NCBI RefSeq assembly: GCF_003626695.1
Contig: NZ_RBAH01000013.1
Location: 124,001 to 188,000, forward strand
Length of the DNA stretch: 64,000 bases
Direction: 5' to 3'
Source: Paenibacillus ginsengarvi
GTDB lineage: Bacteria; Bacillota; Bacilli; Paenibacillales; NBRC-103111
Shown: piece after piece, positions 27,001 through 34,546 of the stretch
Layout: the number at the start of each line of letters is the position of its first letter
Numbering within the stretch: the first letter of the stretch is position 1
Translations under genes and position numbers: made by a program
The notes under the pieces: generated by a model
The model's input: only the letters and a program-made list of their open reading frames with translations
Databases searched by the model: none
What the model was told of the DNA's origin: nothing

Positions 27001-30000
27001 GACAACATAGCGCTGCATGCGAAATGGGCGGAGGAAACGTATTCCGTATCGTTCGATAGCGATGGAGGCACGGCCGTGAGCAGCGTGACGGCAGCTTACA
27101 ACAGCACGGCGGTTGCGCCTGCCGACCCAGTGAAATCGGGCTACCTGTTCGGCGGCTGGTATGTGGATGCAGGATTTTCGACCGCCTTCTCTTTTACGAC
27201 GCCTATAACGGACGACATAACGCTGCATGCGAAGTGGACGGCGGAAACGTACACCGTGTCGTTTGACAGTGGCGGCGGAACGGCCGTGAGCAGTTTGCAG
27301 GTGAGCTACAACAGTTTGGCCTCGGAGCCTGATGCTCCGACAAAAGCGGGGTATACGTTCGCAGGCTGGTATACGGACCCGGGACACACGACGGCGTTTA
27401 CGTTCACAACGGCTATAACCGGAAGTATGCTGCTGTATGCGGACTGGACGACGGACGATTACACGGTTATGTTCGCTACGAACGAGGGGACGGCGGTGAG
27501 CAGTCAGGAGGTGAGCTACGGCGGCCTGGTTGCGGCTACGCCAGACCCGACCAAGCCGGGTTATACGTTCGGCGGCTGGTATACGGACGAAACGCTCACG
27601 ATCCCGTTTCAGTTCACTACACCGGTCACCGCAGACATAACGCTGTATGCGAAATGGGCGACGGGCAGCTATGCGGTTGTGTTCGACAGTCGCGGCGGCA
27701 CGGCTGTGAACAGTCAGGCTGTGAGCTACGGCGGAACGGCTCTGGAGCCTGTGAACCCGGTGAAGCTGGGGTACACATTTGAAGGCTGGTACGCAGACCC
27801 CGGCCTCACGAGCGCTTTTACGTTCACAACGGTCATTACGGGAAATACGACTCTGTATGCGAACTGGACAACGGACCGTCATACGGTCATGTTCGATACA
27901 AACGAGGGTACGGTCGTGAGCAGTCAGGAAGTGAGCTATGGCGGCCTGGTTGCGGCAACGCCAGACCCGACCAAGCCGGGTTATGCGTTCGGCGGCTGGT
28001 ATACGGACGAAACGCTTACGATCCCGTTTCAGTTCGCGACGCCGATCACCGAGGACATAACGCTGCATGCCAAATGGGCAACGGACAGTTATTCGGTTGT
28101 GTTCAATAGCGGAGGCGGTACGGCCGTGAACAGTCAGGCCGTAAGCTATGGAGCATCGGCCCAAGAGCCTGTGAATCCTGCGAAGGCGGGGCACACGTTC
28201 GGCGGCTGGTATCGGGACGCAGGCTTCACGACCCCTTTTTCATTCTCCGCAATCATTTCAGGGAATACGACGCTGTACGCCAAATGGACGGCAAGCGGCA
28301 ATGCGGATTTAAGCGGTTTAATCGTTTCGGATACGATGCTGAACCCGCTTTTTGCAGCCGATACGACAAGCTACAAGGCGAGCGTTCTGAACGGCGTCAG
28401 TTCGGTGACGGTAACGGGATGGGTGTATGAGAGTTTTGCGCAGCTCAAAGTGAATGGGAAGGAAGCTTTCAGCGGTCAGGCGACCGAAGCGATTCCTCTG
28501 AACGAAGGGGACAATACGATCGTCATCGAGGTAATCGCCCAGAACGGCACAATGAAATCGTATGCGGTTGACGTTACGAGGGGGCCTGCAGCCCCTGTCG
28601 GACTTGTTGCTCTGGCAGGAGACGGTGTAGTTTCGCTGAACTGGCAAAACGTACAGGGAGCCGTTTCCTACAGCGTGTACGGCGGTACCTCTTCGCGCGG
28701 CTACGGTTCAGCACCGATGGCAACGGTAAGCGGCGCTACGTATGGGTACACGGCGTCGGGGCTGGAAAATGGCACGAGCTATTACTTCACCGTCGTGGCG
28801 AACAGCGACGGGAGAAACAGTTTGTACTCAAACGAAGCTATCGCTGTGCCGCTTAGCGGGGATGCGACTTTGCAGGCGCTGAGCCTGGCGGGGATCGAGC
28901 TGAGCCCTGCATTCGAGTGCGGCACGTTCTCCTACTACGCCAGCGTATATGAAAGCTCGTACGAAACAACGGTTTCGTCGGCAGTCTACGAACGCCATGC
29001 CTCGGCGAAAATCGTAGTTGACGGCAAGGAAGTGCCGGATGGCAGGGTGGAGTTGAAGGAAGGCACCAATACGATTAGCATCGAGGTCGTCGCCCAGAAC
29101 GGTATGATGAAAAACTATGTCATTACCATAGAGCGAATGGTTCCGGAGCCGTCGTCGCCGGTTTCTCCAGCGTCGCCGGGCGAAGAGCCCGTTACGGGTA
29201 ACACGAAGCCGCAGCAGCCGACTGACGGAATCCGCTTCCTGTTCAACGGACGCTTCTACGAGCGAATCGTGACGGCAACGGCGGCGAATCGCGATTGGAC
29301 CGTTACGGTAGATGCGCTCCAGCTTCAGACGCTGCTGGGCGAGACGGATCTGAAACCGACTGTAAGCTTGCAGATTCCGTCCGGGACGGATCGTGTAACC
29401 GTAGTTTTGCCGGGGGATATCATCAAGGCGATGGAACGAAAACAAGCCGTATGGGAAGTTCAAACGCCTTATGGAAATTACAGCGTACCCGCGGCGGAAA
29501 TCGGAATCGAGACTTTGGCCGCGAAGCTGGGTGCAGAAGCGCTCAAGAACATCGAGGTGCGGCTTGAGATCGGAATCGTCAAGCCGGACCCGGACCTGTG
29601 GAGCGCGGACCTTTTCGGGAACAGCCAGATAACGTTAATCGGGCAGCCTGTACAGTTCCGGCTCACGGGGACGTATCAAGGCGAGACCGAGGAAATAAGC
29701 AGGTTCCGCTCGTTCGTCAAGCGGGAAATCCCGCTGCCGGACGGAATGCGGGCGGATGAGGCGACTACCGCCGTCGTTATCGAGCAGGACGGAAAGCTCC
29801 GCCATGTGCCGACTTTCTTCAGACAGAGGGACGGAAAAACGTTTGCGGTTACCCACAGTTTAACGAATAGCGTTTACGCGATCATTCGGCATCGCCTATC
29901 TTTTGAAGATGTGGAGCAAAGTTGGTCGAAGCAAGCGGTGAACGATCTGGCCTCGCGGCTGATCGTGAACGGGACCGAACCAACGCGCTACAACCCGGGC

Positions 30001-30462
30001 GCTGCGGTAACGCGCGCCGAATTCTCGGCGATTGTCGTGCGGGCGCTGGGGGTACCGGTGGCTGGAAACGCGGCCGGATTCAAGGATGTAAGGTCCGGCG
30101 ACTGGTACGCAGGGGCCGTGGCGGCAGCGCAGGAATACGGCATCATTGCCGGATATGAGGACGGCTCGTTCCGTCCCGGCGCCACCATCACGCGCGAAGA
30201 GGCGATGGTTATCGTGATGCGGGCGATGGAGCCGGCAGGTTTCGCAACCGGCGGGAATTCCTCCGATATCGAAGCGGTCTTGTCCGGAGCTGCCGGGAGC
30301 GAGGCGGTAAGCGCCTGGGCCAAACCCGCTGTCGCTACGGCCGTGAAGCTCGGCATCATGAACGGAAGCGAGGCGGGCCTTATGCCCGGCAGCCCGATTA
30401 CGAGAGCGGAAACGGCGGCTGTCGTTCAGCGTATGCTGCAAAAGGCCGGACTGATCGACTAG
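24049..30462 (+). CDS. SLH-anchored surface protein with 17 InlB B-type repeats
   Basis: A 2137-residue exported protein. Residues 1-45 are a signal peptide; about 46-218 a beta-rich N-terminal domain; 219-1416 seventeen repeats of the InlB B/Flg_new kind, each about 70 residues with the frame YTVTFxSNGGTAV...GYTFGGWYxDxGL...TLYAKW. Then a cadherin-like beta-sandwich domain (from 1417), a fibronectin type III domain (about 1514-1600), a second cadherin-like domain, a Pro/Ser linker near 1700, a beta domain, and three SLH domains in the last 185 residues (TRAEF, TREEA, TRAET). SLH domains bind pyruvylated secondary cell wall polymer. Probable adhesin or structural fibre. AAGGAGGAGA lies 8 bases before ATG 24049; no need for ATG 23986, which lies just after the leader hairpin. 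Confidence 0.92.
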   Translation: MEQDGERTEKGRGMSGTLSLRRRVRFVCLLLLSALLVFHAVPVPTANAVATGVTDGTYDFGGTLVALGGDYNKTGDKFLVNKDLVKNGTSLWPQTQTDASIPGYMMIKAEGASVIGSFTFQDLGFSATSSGLKLDFLHITLYDSKGSMITTIDNYTYAGGAKLSVGTGSVKLSSLLNAGQLFQMKNVSSIKILWTFEDDLAPSRLKLDNITIANVQKSKYTVYFNSNGGTAIGSQTVTYNGTATAPANPTRTGYTFGGWYKDANLTTPFAFTTAITGDLNLYAKWNAINYTVTYNSNGGTGVLSQSVGYNAIPAKPADPTKSGYTFQGWYKDTGLTQAYSFNTGITSNMTLYAKWGLNAYTVTFNSGGGTAVNNQTVNYGGQAAAPPNPTKAGYTFGGWYKDAGLTTAFNFSTAITGNTTLYAKWTVNTFAVTFNTNGGTAVSTQTVNYGSQAIAPPNPTKAGYTFGGWYKDAGLTTAFNFSTAISAATTLYAKWTIHTYTVTFATNGGTAVSNQTVSYGGTAAAPAAPTKTGSTFGGWYKDAGLTTAYNFSSAITGNTTLYAKWTLNNYTVTYASNGGTAVNSQTVTYNGTATEPANPTKTGYTFGGWYKDVGLTTAFSFAAAITGNTTLYAKWTVNSYTVAFESNGGTAVSGQTVSYGGKATTPAAPAKAGDTFGGWYSDVGLSTAFSFASAVTADVTLYAKWTPAVYTVTFATNGGTAVSGQSVNYGGTATEPAAPAKTGYTFGGWYSDAGLTADFLFTTAITGNTTLYAKWTPLSYTITFESNGGTAVNSQTVNYGSLATKPDDPTKTAVLPDLTIYTFGWWYTDPDFTQPFLFSAPIAGDMTLYANWTTDNKYAVTFNSNGGTAVSGQMVSSGNLATKPADPTKTGHTFGAWYADESLAQEFDFDTLITGNTTLHAKWIANPYTVTFVTYGGTPVSVQSVTYGSTALAPADPVKSGYLFGGWYVDAGLLTAFSFSTPITDNIALHAKWAEETYSVSFDSDGGTAVSSVTAAYNSTAVAPADPVKSGYLFGGWYVDAGFSTAFSFTTPITDDITLHAKWTAETYTVSFDSGGGTAVSSLQVSYNSLASEPDAPTKAGYTFAGWYTDPGHTTAFTFTTAITGSMLLYADWTTDDYTVMFATNEGTAVSSQEVSYGGLVAATPDPTKPGYTFGGWYTDETLTIPFQFTTPVTADITLYAKWATGSYAVVFDSRGGTAVNSQAVSYGGTALEPVNPVKLGYTFEGWYADPGLTSAFTFTTVITGNTTLYANWTTDRHTVMFDTNEGTVVSSQEVSYGGLVAATPDPTKPGYAFGGWYTDETLTIPFQFATPITEDITLHAKWATDSYSVVFNSGGGTAVNSQAVSYGASAQEPVNPAKAGHTFGGWYRDAGFTTPFSFSAIISGNTTLYAKWTASGNADLSGLIVSDTMLNPLFAADTTSYKASVLNGVSSVTVTGWVYESFAQLKVNGKEAFSGQATEAIPLNEGDNTIVIEVIAQNGTMKSYAVDVTRGPAAPVGLVALAGDGVVSLNWQNVQGAVSYSVYGGTSSRGYGSAPMATVSGATYGYTASGLENGTSYYFTVVANSDGRNSLYSNEAIAVPLSGDATLQALSLAGIELSPAFECGTFSYYASVYESSYETTVSSAVYERHASAKIVVDGKEVPDGRVELKEGTNTISIEVVAQNGMMKNYVITIERMVPEPSSPVSPASPGEEPVTGNTKPQQPTDGIRFLFNGRFYERIVTATAANRDWTVTVDALQLQTLLGETDLKPTVSLQIPSGTDRVTVVLPGDIIKAMERKQAVWEVQTPYGNYSVPAAEIGIETLAAKLGAEALKNIEVRLEIGIVKPDPDLWSADLFGNSQITLIGQPVQFRLTGTYQGETEEISRFRSFVKREIPLPDGMRADEATTAVVIEQDGKLRHVPTFFRQRDGKTFAVTHSLTNSVYAIIRHRLSFEDVEQSWSKQAVNDLASRLIVNGTEPTRYNPGAAVTRAEFSAIVVRALGVPVAGNAAGFKDVRSGDWYAGAVAAAQEYGIIAGYEDGSFRPGATITREEAMVIVMRAMEPAGFATGGNSSDIEAVLSGAAGSEAVSAWAKPAVATAVKLGIMNGSEAGLMPGSPITRAETAAVVQRMLQKAGLID
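24703..28296 (+). repeat. Seventeen tandem coding repeats of 210 bases
   Basis: All units are exactly 210 bases except the ninth (26383-26616), which is 234 bases through an extra 8 codons (AVLPDLTI). Units 14-15 (27457-27876) and 16-17 (27877-28296) are near-copies as a 420-base pair, showing a recent duplication; units 3-4 and 11-12 are also close pairs. Confidence 0.9.
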
Positions 30463-30496
30463 GCCCGGCGCGGTTGCCCGCTGGATTAGTTAAAGA

Positions 30497-30564
30497 AAGC
30501 ACCTCTTACTGGCTGCATAGGCAGCTCCCTCGGGAGTAAGCCGGCGGGTAAGGGGTGCTTTTTT
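30497..30564 (+). terminator. Branched terminator between convergent operons
   Basis: AAGCACCTCTTAC pairs with GTAAGGGGTGCTT (one G-U) around two inner hairpins (CTGC/GCAG and CTCC/GGAG), followed by T6 on the plus strand. The opposite strand also ends T-rich, so it may serve the minus-strand operon too. Confidence 0.8.
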
Positions 30565-30584
30565 GGATAGAGCTGCTACGGCTT

Positions 30585-31037
30585 TTATGTGGCGTCGCGG
30601 GGAAGCTTGCGTGTTTTGCGCATCGTCAATTCGACCCGCGTTCCGCTGCGAGCAAGGTGCAGCTCGTCCATAATGCCGGCGATGAGGACGAGTCCGCGTC
30701 CGCGCGTAACGTCGCCTCCTTTCGCTAGAGCCGCCGGGGTGCTCAGATCGACGTCGAACGTTCGGCTTTCCTGGCATATAACGATCTCTATGGTAGGAGC
30801 ATCCGCTCTCCACTTTATTTCGAAATAGCCCGAGTGCTCCAAGGCGCCGTAGTTTTGGGCGTTCGTACAGGCCTCTTCCGTAGCAAGCTGCAAAAACAAC
30901 GTTTCCTCGGCGCTGAAGCCGAGTTCCTCCGCAAGCGTTCTGGTCATTTGCATCGCTGTCAAAATGTCGTCCCGATCCCGGACCTCCAGACTTTTGTGCA
31001 CGTTCCCGTGTCCGGAACGGTTCTGCAAACAGCTCAT
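30585..31037 (-). CDS. RsbW/SpoIIAB-like ATPase (anti-sigma-factor type)
   Basis: A 150-residue protein of the GHKL ATPase class that includes the anti-sigma kinases RsbW and SpoIIAB. The N box TEEACTNAQNYG and the GRGLVLIAGIMDEL block are clear. The G1 box, usually DxGxxFD, reads CQESRTFD and so lacks the Asp and Gly that hold ATP, which hints at altered nucleotide binding. Family members phosphorylate a STAS partner; such a STAS gene lies directly upstream in the same operon. GGAGG stands 9 bases before the ATG. It is the last gene of the chemosensory operon. No sigma-factor gene is nearby, so its target is unknown. Confidence 0.85.
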   Translation of the reverse strand: MSCLQNRSGHGNVHKSLEVRDRDDILTAMQMTRTLAEELGFSAEETLFLQLATEEACTNAQNYGALEHSGYFEIKWRADAPTIEIVICQESRTFDVDLSTPAALAKGGDVTRGRGLVLIAGIMDELHLARSGTRVELTMRKTRKLPRDAT

Positions 31038-31082
31038 CCTTGTTCGCCTCCACTTCCGAAATGGCGCTTAAGCCGAACCCGC

Positions 31083-31427
31083 CTACGTAGCCGGCCCTGA
31101 ACGGATGTAAGCGACAGCCTCTTCGCGCTGCCGGAACAGCCGGATGAACGCGCCGAATTTGACGATGCTGAGAATTTCGCCGACGGTCGGTTCGATGCCC
31201 GCGATGACGAGCTGCTTCCGGTGGCGATCTCCTTGTCGAACGGCATCGGCGATGATGCCGAGGGCCCCGCTGTTCACATACATGACTTCGCGCAGCTCGA
31301 GCACGAGAGAGTTCTCCTCCGAGTCCAGCAGCTTCCGCACGGCCAGCCGGAAATCGTCAACGTTTTTGAGTGTCACATCCTCGTTCCACCATAACACGCG
31401 GATACCGTCTTCTCTGGTCAAAAGCAT
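31083..31427 (-). CDS. STAS-domain protein (anti-anti-sigma type)
   Basis: A 115-residue single STAS domain, the fold of RsbV/SpoIIAA. The phospho-acceptor region reads YVNSGALG, with Ser53 where RsbV has the phosphorylated Ser, though the preceding Asp is Asn here. Flanked by an RsbW-like ATPase gene and by the CheA gene, it forms one half of a predicted partner switch. ATG 31427 has AAGGGAGA 8 bases before it; an in-frame TTG at 31475 would add 16 residues without a site. The gap to the CheA stop is 68 bases. Confidence 0.85.
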   Translation of the reverse strand: MLLTREDGIRVLWWNEDVTLKNVDDFRLAVRKLLDSEENSLVLELREVMYVNSGALGIIADAVRQGDRHRKQLVIAGIEPTVGEILSIVKFGAFIRLFRQREEAVAYIRSGPAT

Positions 31428-31495
31428 GGCCCGAATCTCCCTTCTGGCATAGGTTCGCTGCCTAGGCGGCGTCAAGCGGGCGTTGACCCAGACCG

Positions 31496-34066
31496 TTAGC
31501 GCTCATCCAGTATGCGGTCGATATCGAGCAGCATGACGAACCGGTCGCCTTTCTTGTAAATGCCGTGAATCGCGCGGCTGTCTCCGCCCCCGGTCCGGGC
31601 CGGGGCGGTTTCGATCTCGCCTCCCGACACTTTGAGCACTTCCGTTACTTTGTCGATCAGGATGCCGACATCGCGGCTGTTCGTCTCGACGACGACGATC
31701 CTCGAATCCTCGCTGTGCGCTTTGGGAGGCAAGCCGAAGCAGCGGCGAAGATCGAAGGCGGGCAGGAGCGCACCGCGCAAATTAACAAGACCGAGCATAT
31801 GGGGAGGGGCGTCGATCATTTTGGTAACCGGCGGCACCTTGATGATTTCTTTGACTTTATGGATGCTGAGCCCGTATTGCTCCTCTTCCAGCGTAAACGT
31901 TACGAGCTGCTGCTCGGTGTGCTTCGCTTTATGCTCCACCGGCTCCGCTTCGTGGGAGGCGTAAAGGGAGCCTTCCTCCTTCACGATCGCGCCCACATCG
32001 AGAATAAGCGCGACATGACCGTCACCGAGTATGGTCGAGCCGGAAATGTAGGGGACATCGCCAACGAAGCGGCCAAGCGATTTGATCACGATTTCCTGGT
32101 TGCCGACGGTTCTGTCGACGACAAGGCATACGCGTTTGTCGGCGATGCCGACGACGACGACGAACAGGCGCTTGCCTTCGCGCTCCGCTTCCGTTTGCGG
32201 CATGTTCATTTTGCGGTGCATGCGGATGAGCGGAAAAACCGTGCCGCGTATGACGCATACTTCCCGTCCCTGGATCGTACGGATTTCGTCGTGCCGCAGC
32301 CGGACGATCTCGATGACGTTTACGAGCGGAATCGCGAAGGTGCTCGGCCCGAGCCTTACGAGCAGGGAGCGGATAATCGCCAGCGTGAGCGGCAGCCTGA
32401 TCGTAATGACGGTGCCTTCGCCAACCGACGTGTCGATATCGATAATGCCGCTAAGCTTCTCGATATGCGAGCGGACGATGTCCATGCCGACGCCGCGTCC
32501 CGACAAATCGGTAATTTTGTCCGCCGTCGATACGCCCGATTGGAAGATGAGGAATACGAGCTCCTTGTCCGTCATCCGCTCCGCTTCCTCGGCGGTGATG
32601 AAGCCTTTGCGGATCGACGATTGTTTCACTTTTTGCGGATCGATGCCTCGGCCATCGTCGGCGATCGAGATGACGATCTGGTTTTCCTGATGGGCGGCTT
32701 TCAGCACGAGCTTTCCACGTCTCGTCTTGCCGACGCTTTCCCGCTGATCGGGGGATTCGATGCCGTGATCCGCGGCGTTGCGCAATAGGTGAATGATCGG
32801 ATCGCTGATTTCTTCGATCAGCGTGCGGTCGAGCTCGGTTTCTTTGCCTTCCATCACGAAATCGATCTCTTTGCCGGCGATTTGCGCGGCATCGCGAACG
32901 AGCCGCGGGAATCGATTGAACAGCTGCTCGATCGGCAGCATGCGCGTTTTCATCATGCCGTCTTGCAAGTCGGATATGACGCGTCCGAAATGGCTGCATA
33001 TATCGTTCAGCACGGCGGCATCCTCGTGATCTCTGAAATTGGCGTTAAACCGGCTCTGGAATTGCTGCAGCCGGGTATTGTCGATAATCAGCTCGCCGAC
33101 GTAATTGAGCAGCTTCTCGAGGCGATCGACGTCGACACGCACCGTCTGGCTCACCTTCGGCTTCGGTTCCGTCTCCGCACGCGGCTTCGGCAGTTCGCTG
33201 GCAAGCTCTTCGCCCGCCGGCGGATGGGCCGCTTCGGTCTGAATAACCGGAACCGTCCGGCCTTCGCAGTAGCTGTCCACATTGTGAGGGTGAATCGAAT
33301 CGATATGGAACGCATCGATCTGCGAGGTTTGATTGATCGTATCGATCACCGATTGCCGGCTTTCCTTCGTGACGAAGAGGAACACAAGACCGCCCTGGAA
33401 CGACTGTTCGTCTTCGATCTCCTCGGTAGCCGGATAAGAAACGACGACTTCGCCCAGCTCGTTCAGATTGTTGTATACGAGCAAGGCGCGAACCGATTTC
33501 ATGACGGCGTCGCTATTCAGCCTGATGGATACAGCCATTACCTGGAAGCCGTCGTTTATCGCTTCGAGCACGGTATTCCGCTGAAACTCGTCGAGACGGA
33601 CGAGCGGAAAACCGGATTGCGCGCTTTTCTCCTCGCGAGGGGCTTCTTCGTCGTTGCCGCTTTCGCCGGCGCCGTTCTTCGCTTGTTTGTAAATCCGGCC
33701 GAGTGTGTCGGTCAGCGGACGGATATTGGTCTCTTCCAGTGTGCCGTCATGAATCGCCTGCCGCAGCACCTTCATATAGTCGATGGAGTGGAACAGCGCG
33801 TCGATAATGGAGGCGCTAATGGCGAGCTCCCGGTTTCGGATCAGCTCGAATACGTTTTCGAGGCTGTGCGTCAAATCTTTGAGCGGCTCGAAGCCCATGG
33901 CGGCCGCCGAGCCTTTAAGCGTATGGGCGGCGCGGAATATGACCGAAATCGTATTCATATCGGCAGGATCCTGCTCGAGCCTCAGCAGGCCGGCATCCAG
34001 CATCTGCAGCTGCTCGTCCAGCTCGTCGAGAAATACGCCCATATAGGCGGACATTGGATGATCCAT
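31496..34066 (-). CDS. cheA: CheA-type chemosensory histidine kinase with two CheW domains
   Basis: An 856-residue kinase. Order: Hpt domain with phospho-His48 (RAAHTLKGSAAAMGF), a P2-like segment (about 170-270), a Pro/Glu linker, the dimerisation helix pair (VDRLEKLLNYVGELIIDNTRLQQF), an ATPase domain (LLRNAADHGIESP, ADDGRGID, GRGVGMDIV), a CheW-like P5 domain (about 555-690) and a second CheW-like domain at the C-terminus (about 705-850). CheA phosphorylates CheY-type regulators under receptor control. The additional CheW domain is not in the B. subtilis or E. coli enzymes. AAAGGAGG lies 9 bases before the start, right after the cheW stop. Confidence 0.95.
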   Translation of the reverse strand: MDHPMSAYMGVFLDELDEQLQMLDAGLLRLEQDPADMNTISVIFRAAHTLKGSAAAMGFEPLKDLTHSLENVFELIRNRELAISASIIDALFHSIDYMKVLRQAIHDGTLEETNIRPLTDTLGRIYKQAKNGAGESGNDEEAPREEKSAQSGFPLVRLDEFQRNTVLEAINDGFQVMAVSIRLNSDAVMKSVRALLVYNNLNELGEVVVSYPATEEIEDEQSFQGGLVFLFVTKESRQSVIDTINQTSQIDAFHIDSIHPHNVDSYCEGRTVPVIQTEAAHPPAGEELASELPKPRAETEPKPKVSQTVRVDVDRLEKLLNYVGELIIDNTRLQQFQSRFNANFRDHEDAAVLNDICSHFGRVISDLQDGMMKTRMLPIEQLFNRFPRLVRDAAQIAGKEIDFVMEGKETELDRTLIEEISDPIIHLLRNAADHGIESPDQRESVGKTRRGKLVLKAAHQENQIVISIADDGRGIDPQKVKQSSIRKGFITAEEAERMTDKELVFLIFQSGVSTADKITDLSGRGVGMDIVRSHIEKLSGIIDIDTSVGEGTVITIRLPLTLAIIRSLLVRLGPSTFAIPLVNVIEIVRLRHDEIRTIQGREVCVIRGTVFPLIRMHRKMNMPQTEAEREGKRLFVVVVGIADKRVCLVVDRTVGNQEIVIKSLGRFVGDVPYISGSTILGDGHVALILDVGAIVKEEGSLYASHEAEPVEHKAKHTEQQLVTFTLEEEQYGLSIHKVKEIIKVPPVTKMIDAPPHMLGLVNLRGALLPAFDLRRCFGLPPKAHSEDSRIVVVETNSRDVGILIDKVTEVLKVSGGEIETAPARTGGGDSRAIHGIYKKGDRFVMLLDIDRILDER

Positions 34067-34081
34067 AACAACCCGCCTCCT

Positions 34082-34522
34082 TTACCCGTAATTGGTGTCG
34101 TCGTACAAGATGCGCTCCAGCTTCAGCAGGCCAACCAGCTCCGAGCCGTTTTTGCCGATGCCGACCACATACCGCTTCTCGCGTCCGCCCGTTTTCTCCG
34201 GCGGGGGCTGGATGTCCGGGAACGAAATCACCTGGTGCACCTGATCGACCACCAGACCGACCAGCGCCTCTTTGTCGCTGACGATAACGATCCGGCTTGA
34301 TGGAGTGAACGGGATTTCCGGCAGCCCGAACCGCTTGCGCAAGCTTACGACAGGGGCTACTGTCCCGCGAAGGTTGAACACGCCTAGCAAATAGGGCTTG
34401 CTGTTCGGAATTTCGGTAATTTGCTGAATTTTTATAATTTCGCGGATGTCCTCGATAGGAAAAGCGTACCGCTCTCCGGCGATGCCGATTTCCACGAATT
34501 GTGGTTGAAGTACGTCTGCCAT
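34082..34522 (-). CDS. cheW: CheW adaptor
   Basis: A 146-residue protein that is one CheW domain (VEIGIAGERYAFPIEDIREII, GVFNLRGTVAPVVSLRKRFGLP, VVDQVHQVISF). It bridges receptor tips and CheA in the signalling array. It sits 15 bases before the CheA gene and 24 bases after the first MCP gene in the reading direction, consistent with one transcript. Nothing unusual in sequence or length. Confidence 0.95.
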   Translation of the reverse strand: MADVLQPQFVEIGIAGERYAFPIEDIREIIKIQQITEIPNSKPYLLGVFNLRGTVAPVVSLRKRFGLPEIPFTPSSRIVIVSDKEALVGLVVDQVHQVISFPDIQPPPEKTGGREKRYVVGIGKNGSELVGLLKLERILYDDTNYG

Positions 34523-34546
34523 GCCGTTCCCCCGTTCCCGTTAGAG

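Noticed and set aside
31565..34300. Two long plus-strand frames (407 and 503 codons) opposite cheA and cheW
   Set aside because: They lie exactly opposite well-supported genes, have arginine/aspartate-rich low-information translations, and no ribosome binding site. High GC at third positions keeps the opposite frame open.
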